From positions 37,040 through 101,039 of the forward strand of contig ML014170.1 of the NCBI GenBank assembly GCA_003615045.1: a DNA stretch of 64,000 nucleotides. Direction: 5' to 3'. This document shows positions 27,617-37,734 of this stretch, one piece after another. A model generated the notes under the pieces. It was not told the origin of the DNA. It searched no databases and worked only from the letters and a program-made list of their open reading frames with translations. The stretch's first letter is position 1, and every line of letters begins with the position of its first letter. Made by a program: the position numbers and the translations under genes. Source of the stretch: Caulochytrium protostelioides (taxonomy: Eukaryota > Chytridiomycota > Caulochytriomycetes > Caulochytriales > Caulochytriaceae).

Positions 27617-29995
27617 CTAGGCCGCAAAAGGACACACAACGCCTCGAGCGCGCGCAAGCTGACGGTGCTGCTGCGGCAACTGCTCAGGGCTGACGAGGTC
27701 CGTGATGACGACGCGGCACAGTGTGCAGACGGCGTGCTCCGGCTCGCGGTCGGTGGCGGCGACATAGGCGAACCCGTGCGACGCGAGCGCCGTGGCTTCG
27801 TTGACGTGGTACCGGATCGCGCCGCCGTCAAGCGCCTCAAAGCTCGCGAACCGCGCCGTCTCGTGTTGCAGCTGCACGTTGTCGGCCATCTGGCGCATCG
27901 CGTCCGAGAACTGCTGCCGGTGTTCGGGCGTGAGGAAGCTCAGCGCGACGACCGAGCTCCCAGGCTCCCGGACCGCGACCATCTCGGGCTGGATCCGCTT
28001 ATACTCGAGATGACGGTCCTCGACGCGACGCGTATACGCCTCGAGCGGCAGGATCTCGACCTTGTTCTTGGCCTCGAGGACGCTGTTGACGCCGCACGTG
28101 TTGAACATGAACCCGCGCTCCGTCGGGCGCCACATGGGGCCCCAGAACAGCGGCACTGCGAGATTGATCGCCGTCGAGTACGTCCCGTACAGATAGAACG
28201 CCAGCAGGCGGATCGGCTGGCCGAGGAGCAGAAACACAATCACGGCACCCTCGTTCACCCAGTAGCCGTCCTCGCTCATCGAGGTCACGTTCGCATCGTC
28301 TTCGTCCGGCGTGCCCGCATACCAGCGGTCCAGGTTGCACAGGAAGTAGCACAGCTGCGATGCTTCCGGGCCGAGACTGGGGTCGATGTAGTGATATCGC
28401 GCGGCCAACGTGGCCTCGATCTGTTTGGTGAACCGATGGGTATTCGCGAGCGTGATGCGGCGGTGCCGCGGCGTCATTTCCTTGTTGTAATCGAAATCGT
28501 TCTCGTTCTCTTCATCGTCGCTTTCGTAGATATCTTTGGCGAAAGTTTGAACTGCATGAATAGCAAAAGTATCATCAGATGTGAGTCGTTACGTTCAGTC
28601 GTTGCATACCCCCATCACATCTAGATGTTGCATACCATGGTATGAAAGCATGCAGACATGGTTCCCCGCAAACAAAATGATCGCGCGTACCTCGTAAGGA
28701 ACTCGTCTTGACAGGCGCTTCTTTGGCCGACGTATTCAGGCGCATGTTGGAGAGGGCCTGAAGATTCGGGGAGTCCGGCTCGGTCGGCGAAGCCGCCGGG
28801 AGGGGCCGAGGCGCGGGTCGGTCGAAGACGTGGGCGCACTGCACCGCGCGGGCCTGCGGATGCTGCCGGTGGATGTAGTGCGTGTCGGTGGCGGCGCTCT
28901 GCCACTCGGGGAAAACGGCGTGGCAATAGGTGCACTGCGTGTTGTGCTGGACGCCGAACGGCCCGTGGTCAACCTGATATCGGAGTCCGCCCGAGGCTAG
29001 CTTGTTCACAAACACCATGTCTGTGGCGTAGAGGCCGCCGGCATACGACGCCCGCCGCGCGTCCCACTGGCGCTTGGCGACGGCGCGCACAACGCGCATC
29101 ACGCTCGCGCCGAAGGCTTTGTGCTCGTCGGCGCTCAGGAAACTGAGACGGAAGATGCGGTTCGTGGGCTCCTTGACGGAGACCCAGCCGAGCTGCCGCG
29201 CGTCGAGGCGCTGCACGGGGCCGGCGACCCCGCGGTCCGGGTAAAGGTGTGCGAGGTCGGTGGTTTCATAGGCGCCCTGCGGGACCGGCATGCCGCTCTG
29301 CCCAAGCGTCGCAAAGCAGACTTCGTTCGGGCCGCGCAACAGTGAGCGGTCCCAGAACTCGGTGACTATCCAATCAAAAGAGCATGCAGTGTATCATAGC
29401 GTTCGGATGAGCACGCCAAAACATAACAGAGTGAGTTGCCTGTTCGTCTCACTTTTTTTGTGGTATCAGCATCTTCGCGGGACTTACTCTCCAGCGAGAC
29501 CAGACATTCACGTCGGCCCGTGAGGGCCACGAGGTGGAAGATGGAGCGCACGGGCGCATCGGCCGTCTGACCTGGCACATCCTTCATAAACACGACGGCC
29601 GGGCCGCGGCGGCGCCATACGGCGTGGCTGCTGCTGCCCGGGCTGCTGGTGCCAGAGCTGCTGCTGGCGCCGCTGGCGCTCGGCACGGCCTGAGCGACGT
29701 CAACGAGCATGCCCTCGACACCATACACGTGGCACGCGAGCAGCGCACGCCGGTGATACCGCGCGATGCGCTGCTGGTCTGAGAGCGCGGACGCGGCATC
29801 GAGCGCGGCAGTCCGCGCGACCAGGGCCCGCGGCACGAGCGGGACCGACACCTGCGGCAGCCCAGTTTCTTCGTCCAGCGTGTCCAGCACCTCCTCGGCA
29901 TCGTCGTCATACTCCCACTCGCTGTCCTCCGAGTCTGCGGCCGCGTCCTCTGCTTCGTCCGAAGCACAGCAACATATGGATAGTAAGCGAAGCAT
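27617..29995 (-). CDS. Unrecognised protein of two tandem homologous modules, three exons
   Basis: I do not recognise the family. Three minus-strand open frames join in phase: exon 1 29995-29488, exon 2 29365-28691, exon 3 28551-27617. Intron 1 (122 nt) is GTAAGT...TAG, phase 1; intron 2 (139 nt) is GTACGC...GCAG, phase 1. The coding length, 2118 nt, gives 705 residues. Two copies of one module follow each other. Each begins with an acidic run (EDSEWEYDDD; YESDDEENEND) and has a PAVVF/AVIVF strand, a TEFWDR/PLFWGP segment, then the best-conserved core: SVKEP..RIFRLSFLSADEH versus AVREP..SVVALSFLTPEHR. Each ends with CTYC (Cys314/317) or CTLC (Cys670/673), followed by a conserved QH and one more Cys, a possible C2HC metal site. 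An ATG at 30037 would add 14 residues. No signal peptide or membrane helix is clear. Function unknown. Confidence 0.72.
28631..28644. repeat. 14-bp perfect palindrome inside intron 2
   Basis: CATACCATGGTATG is a perfect palindrome in intron 2 of the two-module gene. A second palindrome, CATCTAGATG, lies at 28617-28626, and GTTGCATACC occurs twice in the same intron. Confidence 0.7.
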
Positions 29996-31748
29996 CCCAT
30001 CGCATAACGACGTGTAGTGTACCACAGTGAGTCTCATGTAATCTCATGCTGTTCGTGCCGTGAGATCAGATTGCATCGGATCGGATCGGAGTTGATCTTG
30101 CAACCCGGCACTTTCCGATACGACCAGATAATCTTTGCATCAGCATGGGCCGGTCAGGACTCACTCGGCGCTTCCAGAAGCTTCGAAGCTTCCAAAGGCA
30201 ATGGGATTGCTCGCCGGATCGTGCAGCATCGCTTACCGAGAGGCCAGGCGCGCGCCGGCTCGGCCGCCACAGGCACGTGATGCATGAGGGGAAGCGGGTG
30301 CTGTGTGGCAAGCATCGTGGACCACGTGAGCACCGCCGAGGTGCGGTGAACCGCTGGAGACGATGGCCGGAAGCCAGAGAGCGCTGGATGGGCCGACGGA
30401 CGGCAGAAGGCAGAGGCCCGTTTGACGTTGATTGCGCCAGATCGTGGCGGATCACAGGATCGGGGGTGGGGGGTTCAGAAAGAACTTCAAAAAGAACTGA
30501 AAATGTGGGGTGCTGGGGGATCTGGTTGACCTTGGGTTCAGAGAGGACGCGTCGGGGGCCGGCGTGTTAAAGAGGGAAAACGGTGTGGCGCTGAAGAAGC
30601 ATGCGGTATACTCACGATCGACCGCCTGTTAGCTCCACCTCGTCATCACCACATTAATGGGAGAACCGACGTATCGTTTAAACGCTTGCGCGACGGTCGT
30701 TCCTCTCTTTATCTGACACTTCCCTCTCACTGCGATGATGAACCAGCAGCGATAAGCCCATTGGGGCGCGTCGGCTCTTGGTCCTCCGTGCGGCCAGCCT
30801 CGCTCGATCAGGCCCTCGATCGGGCCCCGCAAGGCACGATACAAGACCTGACAAGGGTGCGCATATGGCTGCCGCTGAGCCGTAGCGTCCGATCCATTCC
30901 TACGGCGGCGCACAACGACATCTGAGCTTGAATTGGCTGAGGCGCTGATCATCGGGACGCCCCTGCTGGCCGCGCGTCGGCGTGTCGCTGTCGCTACCGC
31001 GGTTGCTGCTGCTGCTGCTGCGAGCGGATCGTTCGATCCGTCGATGCGGTGTACAGGTCCGTCCGCCCTCCTCCCCACCCGCAGCCTCCTGCGCGTGCGA
31101 TGGGTCGTCGACCCCTGAGACGCCTGCCTCGAAGACGATCCCACGGCCGCCGCCCCTGGCGGTATGTGCCAGCGACGGCCACGGCGACGCCCGCACGCGA
31201 CGGACTGGTTGGGACAGTGCTTGGAGATGCCATCGACACCGCTGTAGGATTGGCATCCTCGACCCCGTCGCGCAGCTGGGCGAGAGCGCCAGCAGATCGT
31301 CGCCCCGCCGTAGGCGGATGGGATGCTCCCGTGAACGCGCCGCCACGAGAGGTCGAGGGGTAGAGGGCCCTCGCCACGGCCGGGGCGTGCGCCATCGCGC
31401 CGGCGCAGCCCTCCGCCGCCGCGGCACACATGAACATCGATGAGTCCGCGGGCAAAGCGGAGAAGACGCGGACGGGCTGCGGGCGCACCCGAGCTGACGG
31501 CGGCTCCATGGACACCGGCGCAGCAGGCATGCGACCGTCACTGCTGTCGTCAGCGGCCGACTGCCGTCGTTGCCCTCGCGGTCGAGAACGTCACGGCTCT
31601 GGATTGCGTGACGAGGAGGAACCCGAGACATCGCATCTCTCGCCCGCCCTTCGCTGACGATCCCTCCCTTCATTGACGATCTACCGGTGCCCCGCATCGG
31701 CTATATTGCACCGGCCATCCCGCATCGCAGGACGGCCGCGTCGGCAGC
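29996..31748. other. Intergenic: upstream of the two-module gene and of AP-4 sigma
   Basis: This 1.75 kb lies between divergent starts. A minus-strand frame at 30994-31530 (178 codons, ends in a Gln run from a GCT repeat at 31005-31020) and another at 30629-31429 are open, but neither shows a domain or a splice-consistent partner, so I do not call them genes. A CGGATCGGATCGGA run lies near 30076. Confidence 0.45.
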
Positions 31749-32759
31749 ATGGTGTTCCACTACCTGGTGATCGCCAACACGGAAGGCGTTGTCCGGTTCC
31801 TGCGGGACTGGCGGCCGCATCTGCGGGCCGCCGGACTGCTTGATCTCGCGTCAACGACGGCGATCCCGGCTCCGGTCATCCATCATGCGACGGCTGCCGC
31901 CGCGGCATCGCCGCCGCCGGCAGCCGCGCCAGAATGGAACGGTGATCCGGCCCGCGCAAGCCATGAACCACGCGATGATCTCGACGAAGCGACGCTGCGG
32001 GCGCTCGTGACGCATAACAAGGCTGCCGATCCATCTCAAGTAATGACTGCGATTCCTCTTCCTTGAAAGCAACCATGATGGCTCCACAATAAGAGTGTTG
32101 TTCACGAATCCGAGAAAAGCCATCTCTGTCAGCAGCAGCAGCAGAATGACAAGGAGGAATCAAACTCACATCCCGCCTGTTGATGCAATGACATGGCACT
32201 CTGGTGATGGCAACTAGTCGTTTGTTATCTTTTTTGAAGGCGAGCGCATCGTTCGCCGCCGGTTTGGCAGTCTCTGGTTCCTGTTAGCCGTGAGCGACGA
32301 CGAGGTAAGCGCGTGAACGTGAGTCCGTTGGATGTATCATCGTGATCTGCAAGTGTCAGGATCTGCAAGTTTCGCGACCCTTCGCCTCTAGATGGCGCCG
32401 ATCTCCCGGATCACTCACCACGTACGAATACGAATACGAGCAGAATGAGTTTCTTGCATACGAGTTTTTGCTTGCATGGATGGAAACCCTCGGCCAGCGC
32501 CATGGCATTACGGCCGAAATCGATGTAAGTCCCCCCCCCTTTGTGTGGCCGTGGTCCACCCCCGATTGTCGATGATGGCGAGCCGGGACCGCCCACGGCA
32601 TGGCATGACGCACCACTCACTCACTTTTCCCGCTCCCCACCCTATCGCCATCCGTGTCCACAGTTTGTCCTGAGCTTAGACAAAGTCCATCTCGGTCTCG
32701 ATGACATGGTCTGCAACGGCCAGTTCCACGAGCAGTGTCCATTGACTTTTGTGAACTAG
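31749..32759 (+). CDS. AP4S1: AP-4 complex sigma subunit, four exons
   Basis: This is the small (sigma) chain of an adaptor-protein complex that sorts cargo at the trans-Golgi network. The exons are 31749-32039, 32218-32304, 32444-32524 and 32664-32759. All junctions are phase 0 (introns GTAATG..TAG 178 nt, GTAAGC..CAG 139 nt, GTAAGT..CAG 139 nt), giving 184 residues. The longin-fold order is clear: MVFHYLVIANTEGVVRFLRD; FEGERIVRRRFGSLWFLLAV; NEFLAYEFLLAWMETLGQRH; then FVLSLDKVHLGLDDMVCNGQ. LDKVH..LD.MV.NG is the AP-4 sigma signature (AP-1/2/3 differ here). An Ala/Pro-rich insert of about 40 residues lies in exon 1 between the first strand/helix and DDLDEATLRALV, and the tail after FHEQ is short. 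The assignment to AP-4 rather than another AP complex is strong but not certain. Confidence 0.85.
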
Positions 32760-32810
32760 CCAGATCCGCGATGATGTTTGATGTCTATTGTGATTCAAGG
32801 ATATCGTCGT

Positions 32811-35800
32811 CTACGTCGATGTCGGGAGGCGGATGGGCACGCCCGTCGATGCCTTGGTCGCAGAGCTGGCCGCCGTCGCCGTCGCCATCGTCATTTTGGC
32901 GCGCTTGGCCGCGGGCGCGAGGGTCGATGGGATCGTGGACCGCGGCATGCGGCTACTGACGGTCGCCGGCACGCCCGAGGAGACGGACCCGCGAGAGGCC
33001 GGCGCAACGCTGCCGCGCTTCGTAGCGGCGGCCGCCGTGGCCGGCGTGGGACTGCTGCTCGGACTGCCGGCAAGCGAGGACGCCGGCGACGGGGACGCCG
33101 GCGATGCCGCCGTCGGGGTCGTGCGGCGCTTGCCCGCGAGGCTCTCGCAGAGACGGACGGCGTTGCTGCCCGTCTTGAGCCACTCCGAGAGATGCGAGAG
33201 GGCCTGGGATCGCGCCCAATTCTGGGAGGAGCCCGGCGCGTCGTGGCGGTAGCATCCGAGCTCGATGTGGCAGATCACGGCGTCGGGCGCGGCTTTCGCG
33301 CTGCTCGTGTTGGTCGTCGGCCCGCGGAATGTATACGAAAGCCTGAGCACGTCGTTCGGGACGCCAATGCTCGCCAGGTACTCGTAGACCTGGCGCGTCG
33401 GGTGTTTGAGCTCCGCAGTCGGCAAATCAATCAGAACCCGCTTCACGTGGTCCTGGAACACCGGCCACATGATGCGCGTGACCTCGTTCAAGTTGTAGTC
33501 GGTATCAAGCAGCAAAGCTGCAATCAGCGACTCGAAGCGGTCGGCAATGTACTTGGGGAAAAGGGGGGGCTCGGCCGGCGGCGCGACCGTTTCGAGCGCG
33601 AGCTTGCGGCCGAGATCGATGAACAACGCATTCGACACGCACGAGTTCTTGTACAGCGTGAGCTGGCTGGGCGCGGCATCGGGCATCGTGTTGAAGATGA
33701 CGTTCACGAGAATCAGGTCGGCGACTGCGTCGCCGAGGAACTCGAACCGCTGGTTGTTCCAGTGATTCGTGATGGCGTCGGGCAGGATAAACACGACTTT
33801 TAGTATCCAGTCGTGCTTGAACGTATACCCCAAGCGCTGCTGCACCACGGCGAGCTGCTGGGCATACGGCGCCGTGATGGCGTGGATCTTGGCCATCGTG
33901 CCCGGCGCGGGTGGCTGCGTCGCCGGCAGGCATAGGTGCTGGGTCGGGGGCTTGGGCGTCGGCGACGTAAAGAGCGGGAATTTCAGGCCGTCGTAGACGG
34001 GGTAGCGCGGGTCGTACCGGTTGACGGCGTCCCAGAACCGCAGGCTCGTCATGAGCGCGAGCGCACCCACGAGACCTTTGGTGACAAACACCGCCCCAAT
34101 CAGCGACTCGACGATATCGGCAACTTGCTTCACGGCGGCTGTGAACGTGGTCGGCATCCGCAAGGTCGCCGCATCGGTCACGGGCCGGAACCACGCGAAC
34201 CTGGCCAGCCCCGAGTCGCGGGCGATGTGGCTCAGACGGTAATTACCAATAAAGCGCAGCCGCGCATCACTGAGTTCGCTGTCGCTCATAGTCTGGAACC
34301 GGGTAAACACCATCAGCGTCGTCGCGAATTTCAGCACCGTATCGCCCAGAAATTCGAGCCGCTCGTAGTTGTAAGGGAACCCGCTCTTGCGGGTGGCGAT
34401 GCCCTCGAGCAGCGTCGGGTCGTCCAGGGAGAGCCCGAGGTCGGGCGGCATACTCCGTAGCATGGCGTCAGAGATCATCTCCTTGTTGTTCAGCTGAGCT
34501 AGAATGACGGGTAACGCACCGAGCTGGGCATAAAAGTTGAGGCTGATCGGGCACAACAGCGCCGCTTCGGCCGGCAAGTAGTGCGTTCCCTGCTCAGTGG
34601 CCGAGGAGAGCGGCGGCATCGCAAACGGCTCGCGTTGCTGCCCGTGGCGGCTGAGCAGCTGGGCACTCGTGGGCACGGGGGCCGCGCTGATCAAGGGGGC
34701 TGCGTGGTCGTTCTCCTTGAGACGATACCCATGGTTCTCGAACAACTCACCCACCGTCCGGTCGGCGTCCTGGCGCATCGGCGTCTTTCGTGACGTGTTA
34801 GGGTCCAGGTAGTATGCGACATAGGTCACACTTGAGTGAGGCGCCACGACCATGCCCATCGGATGCGCGACCGTCTTCTCGGCATTCATGCTCGCCGTGC
34901 ACTTGGCGCGGAGTTTGCTGCTCGTGATGGCAGCATCGACGGTGGGCAAGTGCCAGCGGCACGCGTCTTTGCCCTTCACCACCGACAGATGGTAGTAGCC
35001 GTGGTACAGCGCCGACAGCGAGGTGGGAACGACATCCTCGCGCGGATTGGTCGGGTTGATCTCCGGCACCTGGTCCCAGTCGATGCGCCATGGCAGCTGC
35101 ACGTGGTCGGCCACGGGGTCGTACGTCTTGGAGGCATGGTGCCGAATTAGTGGCACGACCCATACGCCCCAGTGGATGACGCCCTCCTCGTTCTTGTCGG
35201 CGCGGTACGGCATCGAGGCGAACGTAAAGAGGCGGTTCCAGCAGAACTGCTGGAAAGCCCACAGCCGCTGGGCCTGTGGCAATGTCAGCTGACACTGCTG
35301 CTGCTGCAGCGTGGCTGTGTATGCGGCGTTCATGATATGCAAGGGCATCGTCTCCGTCAGCAGGGGGGACTGGAGCATCAGCCCCAAGGTGCGCTGGTCG
35401 CGCTTGCCTGCTTTATCGAGCTGTGCCACCATCGGCGCGTGCCATGGCACATTGACCGCCACCAGGTACCAGTTGAGCAAGGGTGACGACGTCTTTTTCG
35501 GCATACTCGTGTCTGCAAACGGGGCCAGACAGGGCGCGATGCCCGCCGGGATCGTGAGCGTCGTCGTGGACTGGCGTTCACGCGCCGCGTGGTCCTTCTC
35601 CATCAAGGCGTTCTTGGCCGAAAATAGCTGCTTCGGCATCGCTTTGGGACGGCTCGCATCGCTCTGCAAATAGGCTTCGACCGAGGTCGCGGTCGTAATC
35701 GCCGGTGCGGGTGCTGATGGCGACGACGGCGCGGACGACGGCGCTGATGCCGTCAGGGACGGCGAGCCGTCGCGCGAGAGCGCGGCCGCGGGCCGCTTTC

Positions 35801-35912
35801 GATTCGATACCGCGGCGCCCAAAGCTATCGGTGGCGAGGTCGCCGGCGCAGCGCTGCTCGGAGCCGCCTTCTTGCCGCCGAGCGACGACAGAAAGTCGCT
35901 GAATTCTGGCAT
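32811..35912 (-). CDS. Dicer-like ribonuclease without helicase: PAZ-like region, two RNase III domains, dsRBD
   Basis: This Dicer-type enzyme would cut dsRNA into small RNAs. The ATG at 35912 gives 1033 residues; the frame reaches 36005 but from a GTG. After a low-complexity basic N-terminus, residues ~130-400 look like platform/PAZ sequence, followed by the connector (HYLPAEAALLCPISLNFYAQ) that precedes RNase IIIa in Dicers. RNase IIIa has RLEFLGDTVLKF with Glu520/Asp524 and ADIVESL with Asp599/Glu602. RNase IIIb has RFEFLGDAVADL with Glu724/Asp728 and ADRFESL with Asp791/Glu794. Both active sites are therefore complete. A dsRBD-like segment (VICHIELGCYRHDAPGSSQN) follows near 925. No DExD/H helicase motif occurs in this frame or in the 1 kb upstream, so the layout resembles Giardia Dicer rather than typical fungal Dicers. 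A perfect hairpin sits 16-38 nt upstream of the ATG. Confidence 0.87.
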   Translation of the reverse strand: MPEFSDFLSSLGGKKAAPSSAAPATSPPIALGAAVSNRKRPAAALSRDGSPSLTASAPSSAPSSPSAPAPAITTATSVEAYLQSDASRPKAMPKQLFSAKNALMEKDHAARERQSTTTLTIPAGIAPCLAPFADTSMPKKTSSPLLNWYLVAVNVPWHAPMVAQLDKAGKRDQRTLGLMLQSPLLTETMPLHIMNAAYTATLQQQQCQLTLPQAQRLWAFQQFCWNRLFTFASMPYRADKNEEGVIHWGVWVVPLIRHHASKTYDPVADHVQLPWRIDWDQVPEINPTNPREDVVPTSLSALYHGYYHLSVVKGKDACRWHLPTVDAAITSSKLRAKCTASMNAEKTVAHPMGMVVAPHSSVTYVAYYLDPNTSRKTPMRQDADRTVGELFENHGYRLKENDHAAPLISAAPVPTSAQLLSRHGQQREPFAMPPLSSATEQGTHYLPAEAALLCPISLNFYAQLGALPVILAQLNNKEMISDAMLRSMPPDLGLSLDDPTLLEGIATRKSGFPYNYERLEFLGDTVLKFATTLMVFTRFQTMSDSELSDARLRFIGNYRLSHIARDSGLARFAWFRPVTDAATLRMPTTFTAAVKQVADIVESLIGAVFVTKGLVGALALMTSLRFWDAVNRYDPRYPVYDGLKFPLFTSPTPKPPTQHLCLPATQPPAPGTMAKIHAITAPYAQQLAVVQQRLGYTFKHDWILKVVFILPDAITNHWNNQRFEFLGDAVADLILVNVIFNTMPDAAPSQLTLYKNSCVSNALFIDLGRKLALETVAPPAEPPLFPKYIADRFESLIAALLLDTDYNLNEVTRIMWPVFQDHVKRVLIDLPTAELKHPTRQVYEYLASIGVPNDVLRLSYTFRGPTTNTSSAKAAPDAVICHIELGCYRHDAPGSSQNWARSQALSHLSEWLKTGSNAVRLCESLAGKRRTTPTAASPASPSPASSLAGSPSSSPTPATAAAATKRGSVAPASRGSVSSGVPATVSSRMPRSTIPSTLAPAAKRAKMTMATATAASSATKASTGVPIRLPTST

Positions 35913-36951
35913 AATAGCGGACACTTTCAGGGCTCCTGGTGGGAGCCCTGGAAGGGGAGACGGGGGTATCAGAATCAGGGGATCTGTGTGGGAACACCGC
36001 TGCACGCGGTCTGCTTGGCAAGCGGTTACGACACTGGTGGGGATCGCGATAACACCTATGCGGCGTAATAAGCCAAACTCCGCTCAGCAGGGCCGGACCC
36101 GACGGGAGAAGGCGTCACACCTCAATGGGATGCTGCAGTCGGGCTCGGGGGCATGACTCAGGCGCCACGGCGTCACTATATACGGAATATGCTGAGTGAG
36201 GCCTCGTCGTTGAGGAATGGGCGGGAAGGTAGGCTAGCCCTCGGATCAGGTCGCTTTGTGGGTGAGCGGCGATACGGATGCTCATGCGAGCCAAGAAAAA
36301 ACACGTCGTCACGCAACAGCAACCAGTGCCACTTGATCAACCATCAATCGTGCGGTGTATATCCCATGGTAGCGCTTGTTTAGGTGTTATGATCTGCCTT
36401 GCTGCATCACACCCGATTTTAGACCCCACATGCGCCCTGCGGTATGCCGGCTCCTAGCCGCGCTTGGAACTCCGCAACCATGGGCCAGGGACGCTGCATA
36501 GGACGCCACTTGGAGGGCGATAGGGCGTGGCGCAGGCGCAGAGGCAAGGGAAGGCGGGAAGGGGACCCAGCCAAGTCTGCCAGTACGGCCTACCGCTAGG
36601 GGCCGCCGCTCGGACCGGCATGCCATGTGGACCCGCGTCCGAGGTTTGACCACGCGGATAAACCTCGTGTCAGGTCCATGCGCGCGCCCAAGCACTGATC
36701 GCCTCCCCTCGGGTCTTCCGTACGGGGCCTCCAGGGAGTACGCCGTCGCATCGCGTTGTAAGCACGGGAGGGGAGCCATGCTCAGGGCTGCGATAGGGTG
36801 GCGCAGCCACGGCTTTCGACCATCTCCCCCTCTGCGACCTCTTTTCGCGCTCCGCGACGACGCCAGTGCCGAATCCGTCGCGTCGGATGATCGACCCCTC
36901 GACGCGAGACTTCTATCGATTGCCCTTTTCGCCTTTGAATCGATCGCCACC
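35913..36951. other. Intergenic: divergent region between Dicer and the RWD gene
   Basis: No gene is seen in this 1.0 kb. The Dicer-proximal end carries a 9-bp-stem hairpin (35928-35950). The RWD-proximal end finishes in an optimal start context. Open frames running into it from both genes lack protein-like features. Confidence 0.55.
35928..35950 (-). promoter_or_regulatory. Perfect 9-bp hairpin in the presumed Dicer 5' leader
   Basis: CAGGGCTCC (35928-35936) and GGAGCCCTG (35942-35950) are exact reverse complements around a 5-nt loop. The nearer arm lies 16 nt upstream of the Dicer ATG, so it is expected in the mRNA leader. A GC-rich stem so close to the start could hinder scanning ribosomes; this role is inferred. 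Confidence 0.55.
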
Positions 36952-37734
36952 ATGGACTACGAGGACGAGCAGGTCAACGAGCTGGCGGCGCTCGAGAGCA
37001 TCTACCTCGATGAGTTCCGTCCCGGTGAGCCGACCGTCGACCCGCAGGACGAGGGCGCGTATCCGCGGCGGACATTTGAGGTCGTGGTGAACCTGGACGA
37101 CATCACGATGCCGGACGCCAAGATGGCGCGGCCCGAAGTGACGCTGCGCTTCGCGCTGCCGCAGACGTATCCCGAGGTCGTGCCGGTGATCAATATCGCG
37201 CACGTGGCGCAGCTCGCGCCGAAGCACCAGAGCGCGCTGCTGACAGCGCTTCGGGCGACGGCGGACGAGAGCGTCGGTATGGCCATGACGATGACTATCG
37301 TCGCAGCGGCGCAGGAAACGGTCGAGCGGCTGCTGCGCGAGGAAGCCGCACGCGAGGCCGTGCTCCAGCGGGAGCGCGAGGAAGCCCGCGAGCGTGAAGT
37401 CATGAAGAAGTTCGAGGGCACCAAAGTGACCCGCGAGACGTTCACCGCCTGGAACACGCGCTTCATGGCCGAAATGGCCGCCATCGAGGCCAAAAAGAAG
37501 GACGCCAAGACCCGGGCCGACGAGGCGATGCGAGCGAAGCGTCCCACGGGGCGGCAACTCTTCGAGACGGACAAGTCGCTCGCGTCCAGCGATACGGGCA
37601 CGTTCGCGCCGCCGCCGCCGCCGCCCGCCGCCGCTGCATCGAATGCCAGCGAGGCCGTCGAGGTCAACAGCCAGCTCTTCCAAGGTCTTACGATCGACTC
37701 CGACTCCGACTCCAACGATGCCAGCGCCTCCTGA
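36952..37734 (+). CDS. GIR2: RWD-domain protein of the GIR2/RWDD1 (DFRP2) family
   Basis: The family (yeast Gir2, human RWDD1/DFRP2) binds the translational GTPase DRG/Rbg2 and, through its RWD domain, Gcn1, linking it to translation control. The ATG at 36952 lies in the context GCCACCATGG, an optimal eukaryotic start, and gives 260 residues (Gir2 265, RWDD1 243). The RWD domain is residues 1-120 (EQVNELAALESIYLDEF at the start, then LRFALPQTYPEVVPVINI with the YP..P signature). A charged helical region follows (about 130-170, EEAAREAVLQREREEARERE). The DFRP-type block then reads FEGTKVTRETFTAWNTRF with RPTGRQLFETD near 205. A Pro/Ala linker and a Ser/Asp repeat end the protein. The frame upstream of 36952 is open but not protein-like. 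Confidence 0.9.
   Translation: MDYEDEQVNELAALESIYLDEFRPGEPTVDPQDEGAYPRRTFEVVVNLDDITMPDAKMARPEVTLRFALPQTYPEVVPVINIAHVAQLAPKHQSALLTALRATADESVGMAMTMTIVAAAQETVERLLREEAAREAVLQREREEAREREVMKKFEGTKVTRETFTAWNTRFMAEMAAIEAKKKDAKTRADEAMRAKRPTGRQLFETDKSLASSDTGTFAPPPPPPAAAASNASEAVEVNSQLFQGLTIDSDSDSNDASAS

Noticed and set aside
28575-29339. Treating the middle exon of the two-module gene as a separate gene
   Set aside because: Its first codon is a TTG, the frame opens upstream without an ATG, and both ends have GT/AG sites that join the flanking frames in phase.
30994-31530. 178-codon minus frame ending in a Gln run
   Set aside because: No motif, no splice partner found, and the Gln run is just a GCT repeat read in reverse. 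It could still be a first exon, but I cannot support it.
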